Positions 9,369 through 18,789 of a DNA stretch of 64,000 nucleotides are shown piece after piece. Origin of the DNA: Alphaproteobacteria bacterium (GTDB lineage Bacteria; Pseudomonadota; Alphaproteobacteria; JAUHZY01). Within the stretch, counting starts at the first letter, position 1. Each line of letters starts with the position of its first letter. The notes beneath the pieces are model-generated. The model did no database searches, was not told the DNA's origin, and saw nothing but the letters and a program-made list of their open reading frames with translations. The stretch is taken from the NCBI GenBank assembly GCA_030425825.1, contig JAUHZY010000001.1, forward strand, positions 248,001 through 312,000. The letters are read 5' to 3'. The position numbers and the translations under genes were made by a program.

Positions 9369-10859
9369 CTACATCGCTTCGGGTAAATACTCTTCTTGCA
9401 TCAGGTTTGAGAAACGTGTTGTTGATCCATCAAATTGCAAAAGAACGCGTCCAATAGGTCCGTGACGTTGCTTGGCAACAATGACTTCAGCAATATTTTG
9501 AACTTCTTCAAAGCGCGTACGCCAGCGTTCATAGCGTTCGTTAAATTGATCTTCTTTTTCATTGGCATGACGGCTGGGTTCTTCGCGTGATAGATAGTAT
9601 TCTTCACGGAAGACAAACATCACGACATCGGCATCTTGCTCAATCGCACCAGATTCACGTAGATCGGCCAGCTGAGGGCGTTTGTTTTCGCGCTGTTCAA
9701 CGGCACGTGAAAGCTGCGAAAGGGCAATGACAGGGATGTCTAGTTCCTTGGCAATTGTCTTAAGACCACGTGTGATATTTGAAATTTCTTGCACGCGGTT
9801 TCCATCACGTACACCTTCGCCATGCATTAATTGTAAATAGTCAACGACCAGCATATCAAGGCCGTGCTGGCGTTTTAGCTTACGTGCGCGTGAGCGTAGT
9901 GTTGAGACAGTGATTGCGGGTGTGTCATCAATAAAGAAAGGTGTTGTTTCGATTTTTTGTGAAGTGACAACAATGTTATCAAATTGCTTTTGATTTAACT
10001 CACCGCGACGTATTTTTTCAGAAGTGATTTCAGTTTGTTCCGACAAAATACGTGTTGCAAGCTGCTCAGCTGACATCTCAAGCGAGAAGAACGCAACATG
10101 AAATGTTGCATCACCATTTTCTTCATCTTTTTTCGCTTGTGCCGCATTAAATGCAATATTTGTTGCAAGAGCTGTTTTCCCCATAGAGGGGCGACCAGCT
10201 AAAATAAGAAGATCGGAGCGATGTAGTCCACCAAGTAGTTTATCCATACGTTCTAAGCCTGTTGGAACGCCACTAAGTCCGCCTTGGCGCTTGTGTGCTG
10301 CCTCAGCAGTTTCAATAGACTCAGTCAGCGCTTGAGAAAATGTTTTAATGCCGCCTTCGGTCAGGCCACTTTCAGCAAGCGAGAATAGTTGTTCCTCAGC
10401 ACGCTCAATTTGTTTCGCAGCAGGGCTGTCAGGGTCATATCGATGCGCATCTCCGATAACATTGTCGCCTAGGTCGATAAGCTCGCGTCGTAGGTGCAAA
10501 TCATATATCAGGTTGCCGTAATCTTTAATGTCAACCACAGACGCTGCGGCTGCAGCTAGGTGTGCAAGGTAGGTTGTGCCACCAATATCTTCCAGTGATC
10601 CATCTTGCTCAAACAATGCTTTCATTGTAACTGGGTCAGCAATTTGACCGCGTTCAATCATTTTTTTTGCAGCTTGGTAAATGCGTCCATTTACAGGCGC
10701 AGCAAAATGTTCAGGCCTGAGAAAGTCAGCGACCCGATCGAAAAGTCTATTATTTTGAAGGATAGCACCAAGAAGACCAATCTCGGCTTCTTCGTTTTGT
10801 GGCGGAAGGCGTTTAGCGTCCGCGAGAGAGACCAAATCTGTCGAATCTGACGTTGTCAC
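9369..10859 (-). CDS. dnaB: Replicative DNA helicase
   Basis: A 496-residue hexameric helicase of the replisome. The N-terminal DnaG-interaction domain starts at PPQNEEAEIGLLGAIL. The RecA-like C-terminal domain has Walker A GRPSMGKTALA (about residue 222), Walker B MLVVDYLQLM, and ELDIPVIALSQLSRAVE. Length and motifs are normal, and no intein is present. The C-terminus shows a slightly long acidic linker (SRHANEKEDQFNERYERW), common in alphaproteobacteria. Confidence 0.97.
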   Translation of the reverse strand: MTTSDSTDLVSLADAKRLPPQNEEAEIGLLGAILQNNRLFDRVADFLRPEHFAAPVNGRIYQAAKKMIERGQIADPVTMKALFEQDGSLEDIGGTTYLAHLAAAAASVVDIKDYGNLIYDLHLRRELIDLGDNVIGDAHRYDPDSPAAKQIERAEEQLFSLAESGLTEGGIKTFSQALTESIETAEAAHKRQGGLSGVPTGLERMDKLLGGLHRSDLLILAGRPSMGKTALATNIAFNAAQAKKDEENGDATFHVAFFSLEMSAEQLATRILSEQTEITSEKIRRGELNQKQFDNIVVTSQKIETTPFFIDDTPAITVSTLRSRARKLKRQHGLDMLVVDYLQLMHGEGVRDGNRVQEISNITRGLKTIAKELDIPVIALSQLSRAVEQRENKRPQLADLRESGAIEQDADVVMFVFREEYYLSREEPSRHANEKEDQFNERYERWRTRFEEVQNIAEVIVAKQRHGPIGRVLLQFDGSTTRFSNLMQEEYLPEAM

Positions 10860-10925
10860 ACACGATCTCCGTTACAATGGCATTAATGAGGGGCGCTTTG
10901 TTGATTGCCCCTCATATGAATAGTA

Positions 10926-11552
10926 TTAAGCGTTTTCTGCTTTTTCTTCTGTTGCTTCTGTCGCAGGCGCTTCTTCTTCAGCTGTGTCGTTCGCAACAGC
11001 TTCAATAGGCGCTTCTTCTTCAGTGGCTTCAACAGTGCCAGCGAAAGGTACTTTTGCACCTTTTTTCTTTTCAGCTTCCATATCTTCACGTTGCTTCTTA
11101 GCTTCGTCTTCAGACTTAGCAACATTTGCCTCTAGAGTGACTGTTACTTCAGCGTGAAGAACAACTTTAAAAGCGAAGATACCAATTGTTTTGATGGGCT
11201 CGGCAATACGGACTTGTTGGCGTTCAATGCCATGTCCTTGCTTGTTTAGCTCATCAGCAAGATCACGAACAGAAACAGATCCATATAATTGTCCACTGTC
11301 ACCAGCTTGACGAATAACAACAAGCTCAGTGCCATCAATTTTTTCTGCAAGCTTTTCAGCTTCAGATTTTAATTCAGCATTCTTTTTCTCAAGCTCTTTT
11401 CTCTGACCTTCAAAGTGAGCAAGGTTTTCTTTTGTTGCGCGAAGAGCTTTGCCTTGTGGCAAAAGAAAGTTACGTGCAAATCCTGTCTTTACGTCAACAA
11501 CTTCACCCAATGTGCCAAGCTTTTCAACGCGTTCCATCAAAATGACTTCCAT
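10926..11552 (-). CDS. rplI: 50S ribosomal protein L9 with long acidic tail
   Basis: The L9 N-domain begins MEVILMERVEKLGTLGE and has the GFARNFLLPQGKA signature; the C-domain follows to about residue 150. The protein is 208 residues, about 60 more than E. coli L9 because of an Ala/Glu/Thr-rich tail (EATEEEAPIEAVA). Similar acidic tails are common in alphaproteobacterial L9. The gene lies 14 bases after the DUF2232 gene in the rpsF-rpsR-DUF2232-rplI block. Confidence 0.96.
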   Translation of the reverse strand: MEVILMERVEKLGTLGEVVDVKTGFARNFLLPQGKALRATKENLAHFEGQRKELEKKNAELKSEAEKLAEKIDGTELVVIRQAGDSGQLYGSVSVRDLADELNKQGHGIERQQVRIAEPIKTIGIFAFKVVLHAEVTVTLEANVAKSEDEAKKQREDMEAEKKKGAKVPFAGTVEATEEEAPIEAVANDTAEEEAPATEATEEKAENA

Positions 11553-11566
11553 TTTTTATCTCCTTA

Positions 11567-12526
11567 TTATTTCTTGTCTGTATATCTTAAGATATATTTT
11601 TTTACAACTTCGTCAGCTATGCCGTATAGCGTCACCAAAATTAATGGCCACCCGAAAAGGACCACCATTATATAGAAAACAACCAAGAACGCCAGTTGTT
11701 TGTTTGCAGAATCCATTTTTTTTCGGCAAAAGCGGTGTATGCCAGAGATTCCAACGAATATAAAAGGGATGATTGTAATTAAAACCATGTTTTTAAGTAG
11801 AAAACCAAACCCATAATTAGGAAGAAAGTGTAAAATAAGAGACCCCAGGAAGGTTCTTACAACCCAGTTTGGCAGAACAACTTTCTCATAAAGGCGTGGT
11901 GTTGTACGAAGGTTTTGTGTGAAGCGGATCAAAAGGCCTTGTGCTAATGCGGCATTAATCACGATCATGATCGACCAGCTCATTGCAACGAAGCCAGGGA
12001 AAATAGTAATAATTGATTTAGCAACCTCTTTGACAAGGTCTCCAGATGTTTGTGGGCTGCTTACGCTGTCGACAAGCTTGTATAAAACAGCTTCCAGGCC
12101 ACCTGGATTTTGACTGAAGAAATAGAGATAAACCAAACCAAACAAAACAAGCGTTGTCATCGTGAGGGATGAGAGCAAAAAGCCTAAAGGATAGTAATGT
12201 CTTGTATCGTCATCATCTACACGAGAAAGAAGAGCCTTGTAGCAAAGAAACGAGACCGGTAGGCCGAGAAAAACAAGAAAGCCACCTGCGCTGTTGAGTC
12301 CTGAAAAGGCAAGCGTGCAGAGCGCGCCGATAAGTGCACTGATCAAGCAAGAACGTGCGCCTTTAGAAAGGCCAATGAGAAAAAGAGGAAGAGAAGAAAG
12401 ATAGGCAAGTAAGATGGCCCCAATACTTGGAATAACAGCGGCAAAACTTAAAAATGCGCTGAGAAGGCCAGCTAGAAATAGAATGCCCCACGGCTTTAGA
12501 TCTTTTTTTGAGAGCTGTCTCAACAT
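11567..12526 (-). CDS. DUF2232 family membrane protein
   Basis: A 319-residue protein with about eight membrane helices and no known catalytic motif. Position between rpsR and rplI is the conserved alphaproteobacterial location of DUF2232, a family related to YybS. Function is unknown. The C-terminal basic segment CRKKMDSANKQ lies between the last two helices. The start MLRQLSKKDLKPWG follows rpsR by 30 bases. Confidence 0.8.
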   Translation of the reverse strand: MLRQLSKKDLKPWGILFLAGLLSAFLSFAAVIPSIGAILLAYLSSLPLFLIGLSKGARSCLISALIGALCTLAFSGLNSAGGFLVFLGLPVSFLCYKALLSRVDDDDTRHYYPLGFLLSSLTMTTLVLFGLVYLYFFSQNPGGLEAVLYKLVDSVSSPQTSGDLVKEVAKSIITIFPGFVAMSWSIMIVINAALAQGLLIRFTQNLRTTPRLYEKVVLPNWVVRTFLGSLILHFLPNYGFGFLLKNMVLITIIPFIFVGISGIHRFCRKKMDSANKQLAFLVVFYIMVVLFGWPLILVTLYGIADEVVKKYILRYTDKK

Positions 12527-12556
12527 GGCAAAACCTAAATAAGTGGGGCGAAAAAA

Positions 12557-12823
12557 CTATTCTTGAACGTAAGGCATAAGGGCCAAAAAGCGTGCGCGCT
12601 TCACAGCTTGTGCAAGCTCACGTTGCTTTTTGTTTGAAACACCCGTGATACGGCTTGGAATCATGCGACCTTTTTCAGTCACATAACGACGCAAAAGACG
12701 TGGGTTTTTGTAATCAATTTTCTTTGCTTTGCTGCCTGAAAATGGGCATGTTTTTTTGCGGAAGAAAACGGGGCGACGTGAAGACGGAATAACAATTTCC
12801 GCAGTGTTTTGTTGAGTTGTCAT
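12557..12823 (-). CDS. rpsR: 30S ribosomal protein S18
   Basis: An 88-residue protein with [28 protein letters not shown], and [23 protein letters not shown], all S18 signatures. It lies 12 bases after rpsF and binds S6 in the small-subunit platform. Confidence 0.97.
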   Translation of the reverse strand: MTTQQNTAEIVIPSSRRPVFFRKKTCPFSGSKAKKIDYKNPRLLRRYVTEKGRMIPSRITGVSNKKQRELAQAVKRARFLALMPYVQE

Positions 12824-12835
12824 TTTTGTATTCTC

Positions 12836-13198
12836 CTATCTTCTAGCAAATTTTTTGTTTTGGTATCCACCGTCGTCTCTGTCTTTCAATAAGGCAGAAG
12901 GCTCAGCGTCAAATGCATCAACCTTTAATGTCAGGTGACGTAACACATCGCTGTTCAATTTCATGATACGTTCCATTTCTTTGACAGCGTCAGATGGTGC
13001 ATCAATTTGAAGCAGGACATAGTGACCTTTTTTGTTTTTCTTGATTTCATAAGCCATTGTGCGAAGACCCCAAGGCTCAGTCTTAGCGATTGTGCCGCCA
13101 TTATCTGTGATGATTTTTGAAAATTCAGTTGTCAGACCTTCAACTTGAGAGTTCGAAAGATCTTGACGCGCAATAAAGATATGCTCGTATAAAGCCAT
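12836..13198 (-). CDS. rpsF: 30S ribosomal protein S6
   Basis: A 120-residue protein starting MALYEHIFIARQDLS, with WGLRTMAYEIKKNKKGHYVLL as the central strand-turn pattern (positions about 42-62) and a charged tail ending NKKFARR. It is the first gene of the operon rpsF-rpsR-DUF2232-rplI. The ribosome site AAAGGAA is part of a small hairpin (see separate entry). Confidence 0.97.
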   Translation of the reverse strand: MALYEHIFIARQDLSNSQVEGLTTEFSKIITDNGGTIAKTEPWGLRTMAYEIKKNKKGHYVLLQIDAPSDAVKEMERIMKLNSDVLRHLTLKVDAFDAEPSALLKDRDDGGYQNKKFARR

Positions 13199-13205
13199 TT
13201 TTCTA

Positions 13206-13260
13206 GTTCCTTTCGGTTTAGAAAGTCGGAAAAGCCCGCTCTCTAAGCCCTACAGTAAAA
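13206..13260 (-). promoter_or_regulatory. Candidate rpsF leader hairpin masking the ribosome site
   Basis: In the rpsF leader the bases CTTTC-TAAACC-GAAAG (13210-13225, read on the minus strand) can form a hairpin that takes in the AAAGGA ribosome site. Just upstream is a CCG trinucleotide. Many bacteria have an S6:S18-binding leader with a CCG bulge; the resemblance is partial and inferred. Confidence 0.3.
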
Positions 13261-13436
13261 GTTTGAAGGGCAAGGTTAATGTTAAAGAGGCCGCATTATA
13301 CATGTAATGAGTTTGAAAGCAATAGTTTTGTTTAAGATAAAAGGCATCTTCAGACGACTTCTGGTTGTGGTGCGGATTGATTTTTAAGGGAAAAAATGGT
13401 ATTATAGGGAGAAATCTTCAAAAATAGGAGTAAGAA

Positions 13437-15203
13437 TTGGGTAAGAAAAACGATAACTCTAAACGTAAAAAAAGAAAGCTTTTTAAAAAAGGTCTCTTTA
13501 AAGGGATTTTGAAAGGTGCACGAAAAAAGAAAGAAGAAACTGCTTCTGAAGAAATTGTTAGAAAAACGATTGTTACTCCTAGAGGTGAGGAGCCTCAAGA
13601 AAAACAAACCACGCTTGAGAGTCATTTAGATGAAAAACTGCCGATTATCACTCAAGAAGATAGTTCTTCTGTCTTAGATGAAGTGGAGCCGATTGAAATT
13701 GACGCTTCTGCAGAGCCTTATGAGGCTGCAACAGAAAAACCTATTCCCCAAAACCCAACACGTGAAGAAGACGATGATTTGTTAGAAGATCTGTCTTCTG
13801 AGCTTGAATCAGAGGCGGAACCTTTGATAGAGAAAGCCTTAGAGGTTGAAGATGCATCACAAAACCTACCGAATTTTGACTCTTCTTCAAAAAAAGGAAG
13901 CTATAAGCACGTCGTAAAACCATATACTGACTCTATCAGTGTTAAAACAGATTCAACGCAAATGTCGTGGGCGGAGGTAAGGGCAAAACAAAAAGAAAAT
14001 AATTTGCGCGAAAGTGATCAAGATAAGATCGTGGATTGGCATCGTCGTTATGCAGAATCCAATCCTGGGAACTACGCTATCGTAGACAAGAAGAGCTGTA
14101 CTTTAACAGTTTATAGCGCAGATGGTAGTAAGCTAGAAACCCTAGAAATTGCTCTTGGCAGTCAAGAAGGAGATGCTGTCACTAAAAGCTATAAAGATAA
14201 AGAAAACCCAGATAATAGACCAACGACTGGTGCGGGTGTTTATACGATTAAATCACAAGGTATTAATGACAAAGCAGATACAGAAGAGTACGGCGATAAT
14301 ATTTTTCTACTTGAAGATGAAAGGGGCATTGAGCAGGCAACAGCGCTACATCAAATACCGAACAGCTCACCAGATCGCCACTCTAAAATGTATGATGGAG
14401 ATCTAGAAAACAACAGGTTTTCTCATGGTTGTGTGAATTTTATGCCAGAAGACTTCGATAAAATGGAAGCACTTATGGGGCTAGGTGGAAAGGTTTATAT
14501 TCTGCCAGAAGACTCTAACAACTATTTTGTTGAGAAAAATGGGCAAATGAATTTGACGCAGCATGATTATACAGGTGATGTCTTAACAACGCCAAAATCA
14601 GACAAGATAAAACCAATCGAGATTGATGGGAATTACCTGAATCGTTCAAAAATTGCTAAAGCCTATGCTTCAGAGTTAGCGCGCCAGAAAGAGACAGTCA
14701 TAAAAATGTTAGGTATCGATAACGATACATATAACGATATTGCTAAAATGAGCATTGGTATCTTGTACCAAGAATCTGAGGTCGGTCGATCTGGTAAGTA
14801 TAAATTGAAAGAGACTTTTCAGTGGCTTGTTAATTTGGTAAAGGCCATTACGGGTCGTGATTCTGTAAACTCAAGAGGTCTAACACAGCTGAAAACAGAA
14901 GCCTATAATGATGAAGTTAAAGGGATGCTAGATAAGCTGGGTGTTACGCCAGATAATTTAACAGACCCTGCCAAAGCCGCGCCTGCAACGATGTTGATTT
15001 TGGGGTATATGTACAAAAATGAGCTTCCCGCTTTGAAAGAACACATGGAAGAGAATGGCTTGAAGGCAACTGATGCACTTCTTTATTTGTATCAAGGAAA
15101 AAGGTCAGAAATTACAAATGAGACGGCAACGCCTGATAAAAACCTTTACATTCAAAATGTAACCTCTTTTGCAAACAACTTCACACTTAAGCAAATGGAA
15201 TAA
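13437..15203 (+). CDS. YkuD-type L,D-transpeptidase fused to a lysozyme-like domain
   Basis: A 588-residue protein read from a TTG start with AGGAG 7 bases upstream; no ATG fits better. The N-terminus is very basic (GKKNDNSKRKKRKLFKKG), with a long acidic, probably disordered stretch to about residue 180. A YkuD domain spans about 205-355: GNYAIVDKKSCTLTVY, then HQIP, then FSHGCVNF with the catalytic SHGC. Residues about 420-540 look lysozyme/transglycosylase-like (ILYQESEVGRS, then SRGLTQLK). There is no signal peptide, which is odd for two wall-acting domains. It may use another export route or act on itself or prey; that is inference. Confidence 0.75.
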   Translation: MGKKNDNSKRKKRKLFKKGLFKGILKGARKKKEETASEEIVRKTIVTPRGEEPQEKQTTLESHLDEKLPIITQEDSSSVLDEVEPIEIDASAEPYEAATEKPIPQNPTREEDDDLLEDLSSELESEAEPLIEKALEVEDASQNLPNFDSSSKKGSYKHVVKPYTDSISVKTDSTQMSWAEVRAKQKENNLRESDQDKIVDWHRRYAESNPGNYAIVDKKSCTLTVYSADGSKLETLEIALGSQEGDAVTKSYKDKENPDNRPTTGAGVYTIKSQGINDKADTEEYGDNIFLLEDERGIEQATALHQIPNSSPDRHSKMYDGDLENNRFSHGCVNFMPEDFDKMEALMGLGGKVYILPEDSNNYFVEKNGQMNLTQHDYTGDVLTTPKSDKIKPIEIDGNYLNRSKIAKAYASELARQKETVIKMLGIDNDTYNDIAKMSIGILYQESEVGRSGKYKLKETFQWLVNLVKAITGRDSVNSRGLTQLKTEAYNDEVKGMLDKLGVTPDNLTDPAKAAPATMLILGYMYKNELPALKEHMEENGLKATDALLYLYQGKRSEITNETATPDKNLYIQNVTSFANNFTLKQME

Positions 15204-15384
15204 TAAATTTGCCTTTATTCACAAGGTCAGGCTGTTAGAACCATGGTTGTTTCTCAAGAGAGTTTGGCTTTGTTCACCTTATGAAAATCATATAATTTTA
15301 TCCTAATAGGAAAAACATTTGCAAAACCGATCTGTTTGTGATATCACTTTTTGCTAAATTTTTATCTAATGCGAGGATAAGTTA

Positions 15385-17088
15385 ATGACTGAAACAATGG
15401 CACAAAAAACAACAAGACCTGCAAAAAGAATGTCAGAAGAAAAGCATGCGGCTTTTCGTGAGAAATATTTTGATGGAAAAGTAAGTATTAATGAAGCAAC
15501 AAACACAAAAACAATACGTGTGTATTACGCAAGTGGTCGCTTGAAATCAGAAACTGTTGTGACGCCAGCAGATGGAAACGCTTATCATCCCGTTAAAAAA
15601 AGAAAATTCTTAAGTTGGACAAGTTACTCTAAGGAGGCATTGCCTGCGACATGTACTGTCACTGAGTATTTTGACACGAAGGTTTCAAGAAAAAAATCGG
15701 TTAATGTCTATGAAAATGATTCTGTTAATAGGCGCGAATGGGGTCTGGTTTCAGAGAAGGTTTATGGAGCTCACCGCGTTGGCTCTAAGAAAATACATGG
15801 CCCTATTTATAGTAAAGAATTTTATAAGGCAGGCTATGTTAAGAACTATGCTCATTATGGTGTGGACACTCAAGAAAAGGAAATTTATGTAAAGGCAGAA
15901 GGTAAGTTTGGAGAGCCAGAGTCGCTAAGTGTTGAAGGCAGTATGGAGTCTTTTTCTGGTTATGTTCCAGATGCTGCGCAGTCAAAAGCGTTAAGAGATG
16001 TTCTGTTGGAAAATGGTGAAAAGCTTACGTTAAGTTTGTTTAGTGGAAAAAAGAGTGGATTGACGGGGAAGCGTAAAGTTGATGTACATACGTTAGACCT
16101 TGTAAATAACGATTCAGATACGGTTGTGCGTCAAATCAAAGACATTCTTCTTGCGTCAGGCAATGAAGACTTTGTGAATTATTTTGATGAAAGTTTTTAC
16201 AAAGAAAGAAACTTTGACCACGGTCGTCCAAAAGAACCAAAAAAAGCGAAATCAGATCGCATCTCTTCTCTTGTTATGGTTGATGGCAGGCCCACATTTA
16301 ACTTTGCACGTAACGCGCAAAACAAAGATCAGATGGTTGCAGTTGAGCAGTTTTATCAGGAACCTGTTCAAATTAGGGTAGATAAAGACGATAATGTTGT
16401 TGATAGCGAGGAAAAGGGTGGTGTTTACCAAACACGCTATCAGCCTGAGAAGGTATTCAGGCTTGCTGATCCACAGCCGATGGCAGATCGTGACTCTTTT
16501 CTGATTGAAGGAAAGTTAAATGAAGGAAAGGTGCGCACCCTTTCTGACCGTGTTGAGTATTTTAGTAATAGTCGCCAACAGAAAACAAGAAAAGTTGAGT
16601 TTTTGGATAAGGGTGATGTCAGCCATACACTACATGTTAATAAGGCTGGCAAGGTTGACCAGGTTTCTTGGAAAAACTTAGGCTCAAAAGTGTTTGGAAA
16701 GTTGAAAAATATTTTTGGGTACCGTGATCGTAAAGGTAAGCTTACAAAGGAAAGTAAGCAGTTGAACGTTCACGATAGAGACGCCTATAAATTTAGCGTT
16801 AAGGTTCAAGGGCAATCTGTTGATGTTTATCATGGTGTAAATGGTGATATGAATGAGGTGCAGCCAAAAATTAATATACAGCTTGATAAGGGACAGCTTG
16901 CTTCTTTGAGTATTGCAGGCCGTGACGTTTTGAGGCAATTTGCTGGTTTGCAAGAAGGTGAAATTAACAATGACACGCTTCCTGATTTCTTAAATAAGCT
17001 TGTGAATCAAGTGAAAGAAAGCCAACACAAGGATGTGTTCTTAGCGCCAAATACTTTGTTGCGTGAAGAGCAAAAGGTTGTAGGATAA
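15385..17088 (+). CDS. Large unknown cytoplasmic-type protein
   Basis: A 567-residue, highly charged protein with no signal peptide or membrane helix. GAGGATAA precedes the ATG. Beta-rich units such as IRVYYASGRLKSETVV and YNS-type repeats recall the unknown protein at 6956, and both begin with a short Thr/Ala/Lys leader (MTETMAQKTTRPAK versus MTTATKEALRRED). A loose paralogous link is possible but I cannot prove it by eye. It lies between the L,D-transpeptidase gene and ffh, all on the plus strand, separated by about 180 bases. Confidence 0.6.
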   Translation: MTETMAQKTTRPAKRMSEEKHAAFREKYFDGKVSINEATNTKTIRVYYASGRLKSETVVTPADGNAYHPVKKRKFLSWTSYSKEALPATCTVTEYFDTKVSRKKSVNVYENDSVNRREWGLVSEKVYGAHRVGSKKIHGPIYSKEFYKAGYVKNYAHYGVDTQEKEIYVKAEGKFGEPESLSVEGSMESFSGYVPDAAQSKALRDVLLENGEKLTLSLFSGKKSGLTGKRKVDVHTLDLVNNDSDTVVRQIKDILLASGNEDFVNYFDESFYKERNFDHGRPKEPKKAKSDRISSLVMVDGRPTFNFARNAQNKDQMVAVEQFYQEPVQIRVDKDDNVVDSEEKGGVYQTRYQPEKVFRLADPQPMADRDSFLIEGKLNEGKVRTLSDRVEYFSNSRQQKTRKVEFLDKGDVSHTLHVNKAGKVDQVSWKNLGSKVFGKLKNIFGYRDRKGKLTKESKQLNVHDRDAYKFSVKVQGQSVDVYHGVNGDMNEVQPKINIQLDKGQLASLSIAGRDVLRQFAGLQEGEINNDTLPDFLNKLVNQVKESQHKDVFLAPNTLLREEQKVVG

Positions 17089-17091
17089 GGC

Positions 17092-17121
17092 TTGACAGCT
17101 TAAAGCTTTTTGAGCTAGGAT
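17092..17121 (+). promoter_or_regulatory. Promoter upstream of ffh
   Basis: TTGACA (17092-17097), 18 bases, then TAGGAT (17116-17121). It would give a leader of about 180 bases before ffh, containing the structures noted next. Confidence 0.6.
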
Positions 17122-17155
17122 CCGCCTTCATCCTTAAGGTTTAAGGAAAATAGAC

Positions 17156-17193
17156 AAAACACTGATCTGCGAGTTTCGCACGTCGGTGTTTTT
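17156..17193 (+). terminator. Terminator-like hairpin inside the ffh leader
   Basis: AAAACACTGATCTGCG pairs with CGCACGTCGGTGTTTT across a 5-base loop (13 Watson-Crick pairs, two G-U, one mismatch), followed by T residues. It lies about 30 bases after the expected transcription start, so it could attenuate ffh or end a short RNA. Confidence 0.5.
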
Positions 17194-17207
17194 GTCGTTT
17201 GTGTAGA

Positions 17208-17290
17208 GCGTTTGAGCGTTTTGCGCAGCCAAAGTCCGACTGGACGTCGCCGACAATTCGGCGCAAGCCCAGCGGCGTTTGAGCGTTTTA
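17208..17290 (+). repeat. Short direct repeat flanking a GC hairpin in the ffh leader
   Basis: The 15-base word GCGTTTGAGCGTTTT occurs near 17208 and again near 17275. Between them CGCCGA and TCGGCG can pair around a CAAT loop. The function is unknown; together with the upstream hairpin it makes this a structured leader. Confidence 0.45.
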
Positions 17291-17307
17291 TAAAGAAAGA
17301 GTTTTAA

Positions 17308-18762
17308 ATGTTTGAAACATTAAATGACAAATTAGGAAGTGTTTTTTCAAAGCTAGGCCGTAAAGGCGCTTTGAGTGAGCAAGACGTTACAGCCGCAATG
17401 CGTGAAATTCGTGTTGCATTACTTGAGGCTGATGTCGCACTTCCTGTTGTTAAAGACTTTGTCGAACAAGTTCGTGAAGAAGCCGTTGGTGAAAAGGTTC
17501 TTAAATCGATTAAGCCAGACCAACAAGTCGTTAAAATTGTTAATGACAAGCTGACAGAGTTACTTGGCGCTGAAAAAGCAGAATTGAACCTTAATGTAAC
17601 ACCACCTGCGGTTATTTTGATGGCAGGTCTTCAAGGGGTTGGTAAAACAACCACAACAGGGAAGCTGGCAAAATTTTTAAAGGACAAGCAGCGTAAAAAA
17701 GTAATGGTGGCTTCACTGGATGTTCAACGTCCTGCCGCCCAAGAACAACTAAAAATACTAGCTGAACAAGTTGGTGTCGAGAATTTACCAATCGTTGCAG
17801 GGCAACAGCCTGTACAAATTGCAAAGCGTGCGGTCGAAGCTGCAAGGTTGCAAGGCTTTGATGTTGTCATCCTTGATACGGCAGGGCGTTTGGCTTTGAA
17901 CGAAGAGTTGATGAACGAAGTCAAAGATGTGCGCGCCGCAACAAACCCTTCTGAAACGCTTCTTGTTACAGATGCGATGATGGGACAAGACGCTGTGCAA
18001 ACAGCAAAAGCCTTTCATGACGCTCTTGAACTGACAGGAATTGTGCTGACACGTGTCGATGGTGACGCGCGTGGCGGTGCTGCGTTGTCTATGAAAGTCG
18101 TAACAGGGTGTCCGATTAAATTTTCGGGAACAGGTGAGAAGCTAGATGCCTTAGAAGAATTTCATCCTGAGCGTATTGCAGGTCGTATTCTGGGTATGGG
18201 TGATGTGGTTGGCTTGGTTGAGCGTGCTTCCGAAGCCATTGACCAAGATGAAGCTGAAAAGCTTGCACAAAAAATGCAATCTGGCGAATTTGATATGAAC
18301 GACATGTTGGCACAATTTAAGCAAGTCAAAAAGCTCAGCGGTATGTCTGGCGGTTTGTCTGGTATCTTAGGGATGATTCCAGGGTTGCCTAATATGAATA
18401 AGGTCAAAGAACAAATGAAGGGTGCAAACTTAGATGACTCTGTTATCACGCGCCAAGAAGCTATTATTTTGTCGATGACACCGAAAGAGCGTGCAAAACC
18501 TGCTCTGTTAAAAGCAAAAAGAAAAGAGCGTGTTGCCAAAGGCTCTGGAACAAGTGTTCAAGATGTTAACAAGCTGCTGAAGCAATTTCAGCAAATGCAA
18601 ACAATGATGAAAAAAATGCGCAAGCTTGGCAAAAAAGGAATGATGCAGCAGATGCAAAACCTGATGCAGCAAGGGGGTGGAATGCCCCAAGGACCAATGG
18701 GCGGCGGTATGCCTGGAGGAATGCCTGGTGGCGGACTTCCTGGTGGATTTCCGTTCAAATAA
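17308..18762 (+). CDS. ffh: Signal recognition particle GTPase
   Basis: A 484-residue SRP54 homologue that binds signal sequences and SRP RNA and docks with FtsY. N domain: residues 1-90. G domain: GLQGVGKTTTTGKLA (about 108), DVQRPAAQEQL, DTAGR, and TRVDGDARGGAALS. M domain: from about 325, with GMIPGLPN and MTPKERAKP, ending in a Met/Gln/Gly-rich tail (MQNLMQQGGGMPQGPMGGG). The order ffh-rpsP follows, with 27 bases between the genes. Confidence 0.97.
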   Translation: MFETLNDKLGSVFSKLGRKGALSEQDVTAAMREIRVALLEADVALPVVKDFVEQVREEAVGEKVLKSIKPDQQVVKIVNDKLTELLGAEKAELNLNVTPPAVILMAGLQGVGKTTTTGKLAKFLKDKQRKKVMVASLDVQRPAAQEQLKILAEQVGVENLPIVAGQQPVQIAKRAVEAARLQGFDVVILDTAGRLALNEELMNEVKDVRAATNPSETLLVTDAMMGQDAVQTAKAFHDALELTGIVLTRVDGDARGGAALSMKVVTGCPIKFSGTGEKLDALEEFHPERIAGRILGMGDVVGLVERASEAIDQDEAEKLAQKMQSGEFDMNDMLAQFKQVKKLSGMSGGLSGILGMIPGLPNMNKVKEQMKGANLDDSVITRQEAIILSMTPKERAKPALLKAKRKERVAKGSGTSVQDVNKLLKQFQQMQTMMKKMRKLGKKGMMQQMQNLMQQGGGMPQGPMGGGMPGGMPGGGLPGGFPFK

Positions 18763-18789
18763 GAAAAAAGCAATAAAAGGAGATAAATT

